A DNA stretch of 64,000 nt from Nocardia arizonensis (GCF_001310275.1 NZ_LGYZ01000092.1:62001-126000), one strand, 5' to 3'; positions 9,461 to 18,202 are shown, counted from the first letter of the stretch. The notes: generated from the sequence alone by a model not told the origin. Translations and numbers: made by a program.

Positions 9461-10394
9461 GTCGACGAATACGGACGCGGCCCGCGGCTCGGCCCGTACG
9501 GTGACCGCGGACCGGCCGATCGATCTCGCCCTCACCCTGGCGCCGCTGCGGCGCGGCAGCGCCGACCCCTGCCATCGCGTGACACCCGACGGCGCGCACT
9601 GGCGAGCCTCGCGCATGTCGAGCGGACCGGTCACCTATCGGCTCGCGCAGGCCGGACCGTGCGCGGTGGACGCGCGCGCCTGGGGTCCGGGCGCGACCGA
9701 ATTCCTCGATCGCCTCGATCACATGCTGTGCCTGGACGAGGACGTGTCAGGATTCCTGCCCGACCATCCCAAGGTCGTGGACGCGCACCGCCGCTTTCCC
9801 GGTTTGCGGATGCTGCGCACCGGACAGGTATTCGAGGCGCTGGTGCCCGCGGTGCTGGAACAGAAGGTGCATACGGTGTCGGCCCGGGCGTCCTGGCGCA
9901 TGCTCGTGCGCGGATTCGGCACTCCCGCCCCTGGTCCCGCCCCGGCCGGACTGCTGCTGGCGCCGGATGCGCAGACCTGGCGGCGGATTCCGTCGTGGAC
10001 CTTCCACCGCGCCGATGTCGGCCCGGAACGCGCGCAGACCATTGTGCGCGCCGCCCGCGTGGCCGATTCGCTCGAGCGCACCGCCACCGCCGATCCGGTC
10101 GAGGCCGCGCGGCGATTGCGCTCGGTACCCGGTATCGGGGTGTGGACCGCCGCGGAGATCGCGCAGCGCGCCTACGGCGACGCCGACGCGCTGTCGGTGG
10201 GTGACTATCACCTGGCCGCGATCGTCGGCTGGACCCTGCTGGGGCATCCCATCGACGACGACGCGATGGTGGAATATCTGGAACCGTTGCGCCCGCACAG
10301 GTATCGGGCCATTCGGCTGTTGGAGGTGAGCGGTCACGCCCGCAAACCCAAGTTCGGCCCACGCACTCCCCGTACCGATCACACCTGGCACTGA
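9453..10394 (+). CDS. DNA-3-methyladenine glycosylase, AlkA-like (HhH-GPD)
   Basis: A 313-residue base-excision glycosylase-like protein. The helix-hairpin-helix segment LRSVPGIGVWTAAEIAQRA is followed by the catalytic aspartate Asp251 in SVGDYHLAA, the arrangement of the HhH-GPD superfamily. LEQKVHTVSARASW is the usual start of that domain. It would remove alkylated purines from DNA. The GTG start overlaps the end of the upstream dehydrogenase by 8 nt and no other start fits as well, so it is probably translated by coupling. Functional linkage to the dehydrogenase is not obvious. Confidence 0.85.
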   Translation: MRESTNTDAARGSARTVTADRPIDLALTLAPLRRGSADPCHRVTPDGAHWRASRMSSGPVTYRLAQAGPCAVDARAWGPGATEFLDRLDHMLCLDEDVSGFLPDHPKVVDAHRRFPGLRMLRTGQVFEALVPAVLEQKVHTVSARASWRMLVRGFGTPAPGPAPAGLLLAPDAQTWRRIPSWTFHRADVGPERAQTIVRAARVADSLERTATADPVEAARRLRSVPGIGVWTAAEIAQRAYGDADALSVGDYHLAAIVGWTLLGHPIDDDAMVEYLEPLRPHRYRAIRLLEVSGHARKPKFGPRTPRTDHTWH

Positions 10395-10418
10395 AGAAAA
10401 CCGCCCGGTCGCCTGGCT

Positions 10419-10445
10419 CGGGGCCGCGTAGGCGGCGCGGCCCCG
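10419..10445. terminator. GC-rich hairpin after the glycosylase gene
   Basis: CGGGGCCGCG and CGCGGCCCCG form a perfect 10-bp stem with a 7-nt loop, 25 nt after the glycosylase stop and between convergent genes. No clear T-run follows, which is usual for actinobacteria. Confidence 0.55.
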
Positions 10446-10478
10446 CGCGAGCGGATCAGGTTCTCTCGCGTGAGCGGA

Positions 10479-10685
10479 TCAGGGTTGCAGTGCCCTCGCG
10501 TCGAGTACGCACTTGCCCGCCTCGACCAGTGTGGTGCGGGCCCGGCGACGGACCAGACAACGGTCGACGGTGCAGTCCAGATGTAATTGCATTGCGGTGT
10601 GGGCTTGTTCGTCGGTGAGTACGCCGGGATCGCCCGCGCAGTTCAACAGGGACGAGACGCGCATATGCGGATAGGGGAGTTGCAT
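10479..10685 (-). CDS. Small conserved-looking protein of unknown function (68 aa)
   Basis: I do not recognise a function. The 68-residue product has four cysteines (one in LLNCAGDPG, two in LDCTVDRC, one in EAGKC) and a basic stretch RCLVRRRA, which could be a small metal-binding or compact helical domain. Its ATG shares a base with the stop of the preceding gene (TGATG at 10683-10687), so the two are translationally coupled. The stop lies inside the second copy of a 12-bp direct repeat, GAGCGGATCAGG (10449-10460 and 10472-10483). The pair is divergent from the XRE/DUF397 locus. Confidence 0.6.
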   Translation of the reverse strand: MQLPYPHMRVSSLLNCAGDPGVLTDEQAHTAMQLHLDCTVDRCLVRRRARTTLVEAGKCVLDARALQP

Positions 10686-10930
10686 CAGGCGACCTCCGCC
10701 TCGGAGCACACCGGCGCGGGGTGCGCCTTGCGTAACCCTCCGGCATGTCTGCGTAGCCGCTCGTCCAAGGGGGCCCGATGGATCGCCATGCCGGCTGCCA
10801 GACGCGCGGTCTGGCCGACCCGCTCGGCGAGTTCACCCACCGAATCCAGTCGGCCCGGCACAACTTCAGCGACCTCGAGTGCCGCTGGATCGCTGGTCAT
10901 CAACGACGACGCAATGACATGTACAGCCAT
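10685..10930 (-). CDS. Small protein of unknown function (81 aa), first gene of a two-gene operon
   Basis: Unrecognised. The 81-residue protein is probably mostly helical, starts MAVHVIASSL and ends with a basic segment. A strong ribosome binding site (GAGGAG) stands just before the ATG at 10930, and the stop is coupled to the next gene through TGATG. Position beside the XRE regulator and coupling to a second small gene suggest a unit controlled by that regulator, but this is inference from location only. Confidence 0.6.
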   Translation of the reverse strand: MAVHVIASSLMTSDPAALEVAEVVPGRLDSVGELAERVGQTARLAAGMAIHRAPLDERLRRHAGGLRKAHPAPVCSEAEVA

Positions 10931-11328
10931 GACTCCTCGTTCCTGCGTGCGATTCCCGAGGTGTGCGTGACACGCCCGCGGGGTGTCGCCATCGAATATT
11001 GTGTGTGCCCGGAGGTTTTCGCAGGGGGGAGGGGGCCACGCTGCTGGGCTCCGGGCACACCCTCAGCACACCACCGACGACCGGCTCGGGCAACGGAGTT
11101 CGTGGATCTCGAGAGATTTTCGAGCGAATTCCCAGCATAAGATCCACGCGGGAGGGGAGGATTCTCCATAGTGGATGAACGGGCCCGTCGTCATCGGGGC
11201 TCGAAGCTGTGGTAGTGCACGGAATCTCGAAGCGCCTATGCCCAATACCTGTCGACCGAGCGAAGTGACGGGGAGCCGATTCGCATGGCCGCCGTAGCGC
11301 CGCTTGCCCGAGTAGAACGGAGCGTGCC
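10931..11328. other. 398-nt intergenic region between divergent small operon and XRE gene
   Basis: No convincing gene. It holds the promoters for both directions and an inverted-repeat structure: GTGGATCT at 11102-11109 pairs with AGATCCAC at 11140-11147, with CTCGA (11108-11112) and TCGAG (11120-11124) nested inside. A G-rich GGGAGGGGAGG follows at 11150-11160. This could be a regulator site or an RNA hairpin in the XRE leader. Confidence 0.45.
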
Positions 11329-12285
11329 GTGTCAACGAGTTCGGCCGAAACCTCGGCGAGTTCGTCACGTGTGATCCGAGTGGCCGGTGTGTCGCCCGCC
11401 GACGCCGAGGACAGTGTGTCCACTCTGCCCCGTCGCCAGCTCGGCCGTTACCTACGGGACTGGCGGACGCAGGCGGGGCTCACCATCGCCGAGGCGTCGC
11501 GTCTGATGGAGTGGGGCGCCAGTACGCTGCAACGCCTGGAGAAGGGGCAGGCCGATCGCATCAGGACCATCGATATCGGCGAACTCTGCCGCATCTACGG
11601 CATTCCCGACGATCTGGCCGCCGGTCTCAAGGGGCTGGCCCAACAGGCCGCGGTCAAGAGTTGGTGGCACGGCCACGGCGATCTCATTCCGGAGAGTTTC
11701 GACGTCTACCTGGGACTCGAGGCGGTGGCGCGGCATCTGAGCGTCTACCAATCCGAGCTGGTGCCCGGTCTGTTGCAGATCGCGGATTACACCAGGACGC
11801 TGAATCACTGCGGCTATCCCGACGATTCGGACGCCGAGATCGAGCGCCGGGTGCAGCTGCGCCAGCAGCGCCAGACGCTCCTTACCCGTAAGGCGGCGCC
11901 CGCGACCATCGACGTGATACTGCACGAATCGGTACTGCGCCGCGTGGTCGGCGGCGCGCGGGTCATGGGGGCACAACTGCGTCATCTGGCGGATATGAGT
12001 ACCCGCGCCAATATTTCACTGAGCATTCTGCCGTTCACCGCGGGCGCGCCGCTGGGAATCGCGGCCGGGCCGTTCACCGTGCTGGATTTCGGCGCCGACG
12101 GCAAAGGGCGGGCACTGGAACCGCCGGTGGTGTACGCGCAGGGCCTGTCCGGCGATCTGTATCTCGAGAAGCGTTCCGATGTGCGACGCTACGATCTGGC
12201 CCACGAATGCCTGCGGCGGCATGCCCTGGATATTCAGACCAGTCGGCATCTGCTGCGCCAGATCGCCAAGGAGTACGCCGCCTAG
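11329..12285 (+). CDS. XRE-family regulator with DUF5753 domain (WhiJ-like)
   Basis: A 318-residue protein with an N-terminal helix-turn-helix of the XRE type (LGRYLRDWRTQAGLTIAEAS through STLQRLEKGQ, about residues 36-72). A DUF5753 domain follows, including VYQSELVPGLLQIADYTR. Streptomyces WhiJ-type regulators have this architecture and are encoded next to a small DUF397 (BldB-like) protein, as here. The start is GTG at 11329 with GGAG a few bases upstream. The partner DUF397 gene begins 81 nt after the stop. It probably binds DNA together with, or antagonised by, the DUF397 protein; target genes are unknown. Confidence 0.85.
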   Translation: MSTSSAETSASSSRVIRVAGVSPADAEDSVSTLPRRQLGRYLRDWRTQAGLTIAEASRLMEWGASTLQRLEKGQADRIRTIDIGELCRIYGIPDDLAAGLKGLAQQAAVKSWWHGHGDLIPESFDVYLGLEAVARHLSVYQSELVPGLLQIADYTRTLNHCGYPDDSDAEIERRVQLRQQRQTLLTRKAAPATIDVILHESVLRRVVGGARVMGAQLRHLADMSTRANISLSILPFTAGAPLGIAAGPFTVLDFGADGKGRALEPPVVYAQGLSGDLYLEKRSDVRRYDLAHECLRRHALDIQTSRHLLRQIAKEYAA

Positions 12286-12366
12286 ATTTCGGTGTTCGCA
12301 CACAGTTCCGCAATTGTTCGATTGCTTCGTGAATCCGGGTTGTACCGGTGGGGAAAGGACTCGAGT

Positions 12367-12594
12367 ATGAGTGTCGATGGCGGCGCCGAGATCGATCTGA
12401 GTTCCGCGGTCTGGCGTAAGGCCGGCGGTGGCGGCGGGCGTGACAGCGTCGAGGTCGCCTTGTTGGCGGGCGGTCACGTCGGCCTGCGCGACGGCAAGGA
12501 CCCCGACGGCCACGTGCTGGTTTTCACGCCAGGCGAGTGGGCGGCGTTCACCGCGGGCGTGGCGGACGGTGAGTTCGACCGCCCCGGCGGCTGA
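12367..12594 (+). CDS. DUF397 small protein, partner of the XRE regulator
   Basis: A 75-residue DUF397 protein: ASP/ILE-rich start, the WRKA segment, VEVALLAGGHVGLRDGKDP and the end VFTPGEWAAFTAGVADGEFD are the family pattern. DUF397 proteins (BldB-like) pair with XRE-DUF5753 regulators across actinobacteria and influence development or antibiotic regulation in Streptomyces. The ATG at 12367 has GGGGAAAGG about 9 nt upstream. Confidence 0.85.
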   Translation: MSVDGGAEIDLSSAVWRKAGGGGGRDSVEVALLAGGHVGLRDGKDPDGHVLVFTPGEWAAFTAGVADGEFDRPGG

Positions 12595-12653
12595 GGTGCG
12601 ACGCGGCGGCGGAAGCGGGTTTATCGTTCCCGTTGTCGGGTAATCGAATTCAC

Positions 12654-12851
12654 GTGGACCGTGGGTTGAAAAATGTCCCACCCCGGTACAAGAAACTGCG
12701 GCCCGGCGATTGGGTGGAATGGCTCATCGTCGCGCTGTTGTTCGCGGTGTCATCGATCGGCGTCTACGTGCTCACCGGCTCGTTGCTGTCGTCTTTGTTC
12801 GTCGGAGTCCTGGTGTGGGCGGTCGCCGTCGGTGTGGTGGCGATGTTGTGA
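12654..12851 (+). CDS. Small two-helix membrane protein (65 aa), unknown
   Basis: The N-terminus is basic (GLKNVPPRYKKLRPGDWVEW) and is followed by two adjacent hydrophobic segments (WLIVALLFAVSSIGVYVL and LSSLFVGVLVWAVAVGVVAM). This predicts a tiny inner-membrane protein. GTG at 12654 is the chosen start; a TTG at 12633 is also in frame. No ribosome binding site is clear. I cannot assign a function. Confidence 0.5.
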   Translation: MDRGLKNVPPRYKKLRPGDWVEWLIVALLFAVSSIGVYVLTGSLLSSLFVGVLVWAVAVGVVAML

Positions 12852-12905
12852 TTCGGGTGCGTCGATCGGCCGGGTTCCTCGAAACTCGGCCGGTCGACGT
12901 CCATT

Positions 12906-13652
12906 TCAGCGGCGGAACAGCTTATTGCCCAACCAGACCAGCGGGTCGTACTTGCGGTCGGCGACCCGTTCCTTCATCGGGATCAACGCATTGTCGGTGA
13001 TCTTGATGTTCTCCGGGCAGACCTCGGTGCAGCACTTGGTGATGTTGCACAGGCCGAGACCCTGTTCCTCCTGCGCGAGATCGCGGCGATCGGCCACGTC
13101 GAGCGGATGCATCTCCAATTCCGCTATCCGCATGAGGAATCGAGGTCCGGCGAAGGACTGCTTGTTCTCCTCGTGGTCGCGCACCACGTGACAGGTGTCC
13201 TGGCACAGGAAGCATTCGATGCATTTGCGGAACTCCTGCGAGCGCTCCACATCGACCTGCTTCATGCGGTACTCACCCGGCTTCAGATCCACCGGCGGCG
13301 TGAAAGAGGGTATCTCCCTGGCCTTCTGGTAGTTGAAGGACACGTCGGTCACCAGGTCCCGGATGACCGGGAAGGTGCGCATGGGGGTCACGGTGATCAG
13401 TTCGTCGGGTTCGAAGGTCGACATCCGGGTCATGCAGAGCAGCCGCGGCCTACCGTTCACCTCCGCCGAACACGATCCGCATTTGCCCGCCTTGCAGTTC
13501 CAGCGCACCGCGAGGTCGGGCGCCTGGGTGGCCTGCAAACGATGGATGATGTCGAGGACGACCTCGCCCTCGTTCACCGCGACCGTGAAGTCCGTGAGCT
13601 CACCACCGTCTTGATCACCGCGCCACACGCGGAATTTGGCGTCGTAACCCAT
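12906..13652 (-). CDS. sdhB: Succinate dehydrogenase iron-sulfur subunit (Sdh1 type)
   Basis: A 248-residue iron-sulfur subunit of succinate:quinone oxidoreductase, the same length as mycobacterial Sdh1 SdhB (Rv0247c). Cysteine sets for the three clusters are visible: CKAGKCGSC plus LLC (2Fe-2S), CIECFLCQDTC (4Fe-4S) and CNITKCCTEVCP (3Fe-4S region). It carries electrons from the flavoprotein to the membrane anchor. It is the last gene of sdhCAB, 2 nt after the sdhA stop, and is therefore coupled. Confidence 0.95.
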   Translation of the reverse strand: MGYDAKFRVWRGDQDGGELTDFTVAVNEGEVVLDIIHRLQATQAPDLAVRWNCKAGKCGSCSAEVNGRPRLLCMTRMSTFEPDELITVTPMRTFPVIRDLVTDVSFNYQKAREIPSFTPPVDLKPGEYRMKQVDVERSQEFRKCIECFLCQDTCHVVRDHEENKQSFAGPRFLMRIAELEMHPLDVADRRDLAQEEQGLGLCNITKCCTEVCPENIKITDNALIPMKERVADRKYDPLVWLGNKLFRR

Positions 13653-13654
13653 CG

Positions 13655-15601
13655 CTACGCCTCACCTTCCGTGGCAGAGGCCGAACTCGACGGATGCGAC
13701 GCGAGTTCGGCGGAGTTGTAGTACTTCTCGAGTTCGGACAGCTCGAACAGCTCGAGCAGATCCGCCCGCATCGGAATCTGGTCCTGCTTGACCACCCGCA
13801 CCGCGGGCACCGCGGAGTTGGACGCGGGTACCGACGGATCGATCGAGCAGACCAGCAGCTTGTTGCGCCAGTCCGGGTCCATCGCGGGAAAATCGTCGCG
13901 GGTGTGTCCGCCGCGGCTCTCGGTGCGCAGCAGCGCGGCCTGGGCCACGCATTCGCTGACCATCAGCATATTGCGCAGGTCGAGGGCCAGATGCCAGCCG
14001 GGATTGAACTGCCGGTGCCCCTCCACCACGACATTGGCGAACCGCGCGCGCAGGGCGGCGAGTCGCTCGATGGCCTCGTGCAGTTCGTGCTCCCTGCGGA
14101 TGATGCCGACCAGGTCGTTCATCGCCTGCTGGAGATCGGTGTGCAGGGTGTAGGGGTTCTCCCCGGTGTCAACGGTAGGCGGATCGAACGGCGCCACCGC
14201 GGCGGCCGAAGCCTTGGCGATATCGTCGTCGGACACCGTCGGCCGCCGCTCCAGCCCTTCGACGTAGGTGGCCGCGCCGAGTCCGGCCCGCCTGCCGAAG
14301 ACCAGCAGATCCGACAGCGAATTGCCGCCGAGCCGGTTGGAGCCGTGCATACCGCCCGAGCATTCGCCCGCCGCGAAGAGTCCCGGCACGGTGGCCGCGC
14401 CGGTGTCGGGCGCGACTTCGATCCCGCCCATGACGTAGTGGCAGGTCGGGCCGACCTCCATCGGCTCCTTGGTGATGTCGACGTCGGCGAGTTCCTTGAA
14501 TTGGTGGTACATCGAGGGCAGCCGCCTGCGGATCTCCTCGGCGGGCAGCCGGGAGGCGATATCGAGGTAGACGCCGCCGTGCTCGGTGCCGCGACCGGCC
14601 TTGACCTCGGAGTTGATCGCGCGGGCGACCTCGTCGCGCGGCAACAGGTCCGGGGTGCGGCGGGCCGAGTCGTTGTCCTTCAGCCACTGATCGGCCTCGG
14701 CCTCGGTCTCGGCGTACTGCCCCTTGAAGACCGCGGGGATGTACTCGAACATGAACCGCTTGTCCTCGCTGTTCTTGAGGACGCCGCCGTCGCCGCGCAC
14801 GCCCTCGGTGACGAGGATGCCCTTCACGCTGGGCGGCCAGACCATGCCGGTCGGATGGAATTGCAGGAACTCCATATTGATCAAGGTCGCGCCCGCGCGC
14901 AGGGCCAGCGCGTGGCCGTCGCCGGTGTACTCCCAGGAATTGGAGGTCACCTTGTAGGACTTGCCGATACCACCGGTCGCGAGCACCACAGCGGGCGCTT
15001 CGAACAGGACGAATTTGCCGGACTCACGCCAGTAGCCGAAGGCGCCGGAGATCCGGTCGCCGTCCTTGAGCAGTTCGGTGATCGTGCATTCGGCGAAGAC
15101 CTTGATGCGCGATTCGTAGTCGCCGGATTCGGCGAAGTCCTCCTGTTGCAGCGAGACGATCTTCTGCTGCATCGTGCGGATGATCTCGAGTCCGGTGCGG
15201 TCGCCGACGTGGGCGAGGCGCGGATAGGTGTGCCCGCCGAAGTTGCGCTGGCTGATGCGCCCGTCGGCGGTGCGGTCGAACAGCGCGCCGTAGGTTTCCA
15301 GCTCCCACACCCGGTCCGGCGCTTCCTGGGCGTGCAGTTCGGCCATGCGCCAGTTGTTCAGGAATTTGCCACCGCGCATGGTGTCTCTGAAATGGGTCTG
15401 CCAACTGTCCTTGTCGTTGGCGTTGCCCATCGAGGCGGCGCAGCCGCCCTCGGCCATGACGGTGTGCGCCTTGCCGAACAACGATTTGCACACCACCGCG
15501 ACGGAGAGGCCGTGCTCGCGCGCTTCGATCACCGCGCGCAGTCCGGCGCCTCCGGCACCGATCACGACGACGTCGTACTTGTGCCGTTCAACTTCTGGCA
15601 T
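13655..15601 (-). CDS. sdhA: Succinate dehydrogenase flavoprotein subunit (Sdh1 type)
   Basis: A 648-residue FAD subunit. The N-terminal dinucleotide motif is VVIGAGGAGLRAVIEAREHG; the histidine for covalent FAD attachment is in FGKAHTVMAEGG; LQFHPTGM and the active-site region GVRGDGGVLKN follow. Length and order match mycobacterial Rv0248c. It oxidises succinate to fumarate on the cytoplasmic side of the membrane. The gap to the upstream anchor gene is 25 nt. Confidence 0.95.
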   Translation of the reverse strand: MPEVERHKYDVVVIGAGGAGLRAVIEAREHGLSVAVVCKSLFGKAHTVMAEGGCAASMGNANDKDSWQTHFRDTMRGGKFLNNWRMAELHAQEAPDRVWELETYGALFDRTADGRISQRNFGGHTYPRLAHVGDRTGLEIIRTMQQKIVSLQQEDFAESGDYESRIKVFAECTITELLKDGDRISGAFGYWRESGKFVLFEAPAVVLATGGIGKSYKVTSNSWEYTGDGHALALRAGATLINMEFLQFHPTGMVWPPSVKGILVTEGVRGDGGVLKNSEDKRFMFEYIPAVFKGQYAETEAEADQWLKDNDSARRTPDLLPRDEVARAINSEVKAGRGTEHGGVYLDIASRLPAEEIRRRLPSMYHQFKELADVDITKEPMEVGPTCHYVMGGIEVAPDTGAATVPGLFAAGECSGGMHGSNRLGGNSLSDLLVFGRRAGLGAATYVEGLERRPTVSDDDIAKASAAAVAPFDPPTVDTGENPYTLHTDLQQAMNDLVGIIRREHELHEAIERLAALRARFANVVVEGHRQFNPGWHLALDLRNMLMVSECVAQAALLRTESRGGHTRDDFPAMDPDWRNKLLVCSIDPSVPASNSAVPAVRVVKQDQIPMRADLLELFELSELEKYYNSAELASHPSSSASATEGEA

Positions 15602-15626
15602 TGCCGCGAAATCTCCTAGGTGGGGG

Positions 15627-16475
15627 TCAGTTGACGAACCGAAGGTCCGAAATCGTGCCGCTGGCGACCAACATCACGTAGAAGTCGGTGAGCACGAGGG
15701 TGCCGAGCGTGGTCCACGCCAGCGCCATGTGGCGGGTGTTGAGTTTGGAGACCTGGGTCCAGAACCAGTACCGCACCGGATGCGCGGAGAAGTGCTTGAG
15801 CTTGCCGCCCATGATGTGCCTGCACGAATGACAGGACACGGTGTACGCCCACAGCAGCACGACATTGACCAGCAGCACGATATTGCCGAGTCCGAATCCG
15901 AAGCCGCCGGTCTTGCCGTGGAAGGCGTAGACGGCGTCGTAGGTGTTGATCAACGAGACCACCACGGCGACATAGAAGAAGTAGCGGTGCGCGTTCTGGA
16001 TGATCAGCGGGAGTTTGGTCTCGCCGGAGTACTTGCCGTGCGGTTCGGCGACCGCGCACGCGGGCGGGGACAGCCAGAAGGCGCGGTAGTAGGCCTTGCG
16101 GTAGTAGTAGCAGGTCAGCCGGAATCCGAGCAGGAACGGCAGCACCACGAAACCGAGCGGTATGAACATCGGCAGGTCGCCGAACGGCGTGCCGAAATGC
16201 GTCGAGCCCTCGACGCAGGAGGTGCTCAGGCACGGCGAGTAGAACGGCGTCAGGTAGTGGTATTCGTTGACCCAATACGCCGTGCGCACAAAGGATCTGA
16301 TCGTCGCGTAGATGACGAAGGCGGCCAGGCCCACCGCCGTGATCGCCGGCGGTAGCCACCAGCGGTCGGTGCGCAGGGTGCGTTGCGAGATTCGGGCCCT
16401 CGTCTGACTGAAGACGCCTGGTCCCGGCTGGGTCGGCTCTGTCGGTTTCGGGGTGGCGGTCGGTGCGGCACTCAC
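15627..16475 (-). CDS. sdhC: Succinate dehydrogenase membrane anchor (Sdh1 type, possible Rieske-like site)
   Basis: A 282-residue membrane subunit with a Pro-rich N-terminus and about five hydrophobic helices; it resembles mycobacterial Rv0249c. The motif TVSCHSCRH (Cys215, His216, Cys218, His220) lies at the end of a helix. A published structure of mycobacterial Sdh1 reported a membrane-embedded Rieske-type 2Fe-2S centre in this subunit, and these residues are the obvious candidate ligands; that link is my inference. GTG at 16475 was chosen with GAGG 9 nt upstream. The frame runs further 5', but the added sequence is Arg/Pro-rich and non-family. Confidence 0.88.
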   Translation of the reverse strand: MSAAPTATPKPTEPTQPGPGVFSQTRARISQRTLRTDRWWLPPAITAVGLAAFVIYATIRSFVRTAYWVNEYHYLTPFYSPCLSTSCVEGSTHFGTPFGDLPMFIPLGFVVLPFLLGFRLTCYYYRKAYYRAFWLSPPACAVAEPHGKYSGETKLPLIIQNAHRYFFYVAVVVSLINTYDAVYAFHGKTGGFGFGLGNIVLLVNVVLLWAYTVSCHSCRHIMGGKLKHFSAHPVRYWFWTQVSKLNTRHMALAWTTLGTLVLTDFYVMLVASGTISDLRFVN

Positions 16476-16935
16476 AGGTGGATGCCTCGCTGATCTGCTG
16501 TGCGGGTGGTCATCATTACCTCCGCAAATCGAATGTGATGCTGAGCACCTTACGACAACGCCGCTATCGATTGAACGGAGTACTGGCAATCCCGACCGGC
16601 CGGACCGTGTATGATTTGCGCCACATTCCTGCCTTGCGCGCGTACCCGTCCGCACCCGTCCGTAAACCGGGATCCGGCGAACTCGACTAAAGCAGAACAG
16701 GATTCGCGCGGGGGGCCCGCGAGTGCGAGTCGGTGTCCGTTTTCTTGGTCCAGGATCGTCACACGCAGGCAACAATCCCGTGGTCACATTCTCTGGAGAT
16801 TTACCTGCTGACGTGCGCCGATGCGTACGTCGCGCCGCGGTGTCGACGATGTCCCGCCGGGTGGACGCCGATGTCGCCGGTGGGCTTCGGACACCGCCGA
16901 TCGGACCCTGCCTCGGCCGGGGAAGGAGTCACCAC
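16476..16935. promoter_or_regulatory. 460-nt divergent intergenic region between sdhC and the thiolase-like gene
   Basis: It holds the sdhCAB promoter on the minus strand and the promoter of the thiolase-like gene on the plus strand. TATGAT at 16610-16615 is a good -10 hexamer on the plus strand and would give a leader of about 315 nt. TGTGATGCTGAGCACC near 16531-16546 weakly resembles half of a CRP-type site. I see no gene in it. Confidence 0.35.
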
Positions 16936-18153
16936 ATGAGACGAGCCGCGATCGTCGCACCGGTCCGCACACCGAGCGGCGTGGAAGGTGGGGCACTGAC
17001 CGGTATGCCGCCGGAATGGCTGGCGACCACCGTGTTGTCCGCGGTGATAGAGCGTTCGGGTATCGACCCGTGGCGCATCGAGGACGTGGCGATGGCCTGC
17101 GTCGACGGCAGCGCACTCGGCGCACCGGAACTCGGCCGCGTCGCCGCACGGGGCGCAGGCTTGCCCTTCACCGTGCCCGGATTCCTGACCGACCGCCGCA
17201 GCGGCAGCGGACTACAGGCCGTGATCACCGCCGCCATGATGGTGCAGACCGGCGCGGCCGACGTGGTGGTCGCGGGCGGTGTCGAATGCGCGTCCGATCC
17301 CTTCGCCGTCGACCGGGCACGTTCGGTCGAACTCGCGAATGCCGAAGAGGTGGCGCGCTATTACGGCATCCGCCGCGCCGAGGCCGACGAATTCGCGGTG
17401 GCCAGCCATCGAAAGGCGGCGCGGGCATGGCGGCAGGGCACCTTCTCGGCGGAGGTCATTCCGGTCGGCGTCACCGCCGCGCCGCCGGGCTGGGCCGAAC
17501 CGGGTTTCGACACCGCGGGCCACCGGATCCTGCGCGATGAAGGCGTGCGCGACGACGTCTCGACCCATACTCTCGCCGCGCTGCGGCCACTGCTGTCCGA
17601 CGGCGTGGTCACCGCGGGGAATATGAGCTCGCACCGGCACGGCGCGTCGGGCTGTCTCGTAGTCGGGGAGGATCGGCTCGAGGAATTGGGACTGACGCCG
17701 ATGGCATTCCTGGTCGGGTGGGCCGCGGCGGGCTGCTCCTCCGACACCGCGACGCTCGGCGCGGCGCCCGCGGTGGCGAAACTACTCGGGCGCACCGGAT
17801 TCGATCTCGACGAGATCGACCTCATCGAGGTCAACGAGGGTTTCGCGGTCGAGGTGCTTGCGCTCGCGCGCGAATGGGACATCGACCCGCGCGACCGACT
17901 GAACGTGAACGGATCGTCGATCGCGCTCGGTCATCCGGTCGGCGCGACCGGACTGCGCATCATGACGACGATGCTGCACGAGCTGTCGCGCACCGAAGGG
18001 CGCTACGGCCTCGAGGCCATCGCGCTCGGGCACGATCACGGGATTGCGGCGCTGTTCGAATCGGCGGATACGGGCCCGACGGTGGAAGCGCCGCGCGGTG
18101 CGCGCTTCCACGGTGTGCGGGCCGCGCGCAGGCCGGGTCGGCACCGGGCCTGA
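16936..18153 (+). CDS. Thiolase-fold protein lacking both catalytic cysteines
   Basis: A 405-residue protein of the thiolase superfamily with typical N-terminal (AAIVAPVRTP) and C-terminal (NVNGSSIALGHPVGATG) signatures. The nucleophilic Cys89 of Zoogloea thiolase is Ser89 here (TDRRSGSGLQA, codon AGC at 17200). The second catalytic cysteine (Cys378) is Ala363 (YGLEAIALGHDHG). The active-site His is kept at 333, and the His-to-Ala distance of 30 matches His348-Cys378. It is therefore unlikely to be a normal thiolase; a binding or altered acyl-transfer role is possible. ATG 16936 has GAAGGAG 7 nt upstream. Confidence 0.85.
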   Translation: MRRAAIVAPVRTPSGVEGGALTGMPPEWLATTVLSAVIERSGIDPWRIEDVAMACVDGSALGAPELGRVAARGAGLPFTVPGFLTDRRSGSGLQAVITAAMMVQTGAADVVVAGGVECASDPFAVDRARSVELANAEEVARYYGIRRAEADEFAVASHRKAARAWRQGTFSAEVIPVGVTAAPPGWAEPGFDTAGHRILRDEGVRDDVSTHTLAALRPLLSDGVVTAGNMSSHRHGASGCLVVGEDRLEELGLTPMAFLVGWAAAGCSSDTATLGAAPAVAKLLGRTGFDLDEIDLIEVNEGFAVEVLALAREWDIDPRDRLNVNGSSIALGHPVGATGLRIMTTMLHELSRTEGRYGLEAIALGHDHGIAALFESADTGPTVEAPRGARFHGVRAARRPGRHRA

Positions 18154-18202
18154 TCCCGGCTGACTCCTGGCGATGGGCAGGCACGGCCGCCCATCGCCCG
18201 CG

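Noticed and set aside
10963..11178. Small plus-strand frames in the XRE upstream region
   Set aside because: No ribosome binding site, odd composition and overlap with the inverted-repeat structure; treated as non-coding.
13694..15619. 641-codon open frame antisense to sdhA
   Set aside because: Low-complexity shadow of a GC-rich real gene; sdhA on the minus strand has complete FAD and active-site motifs.
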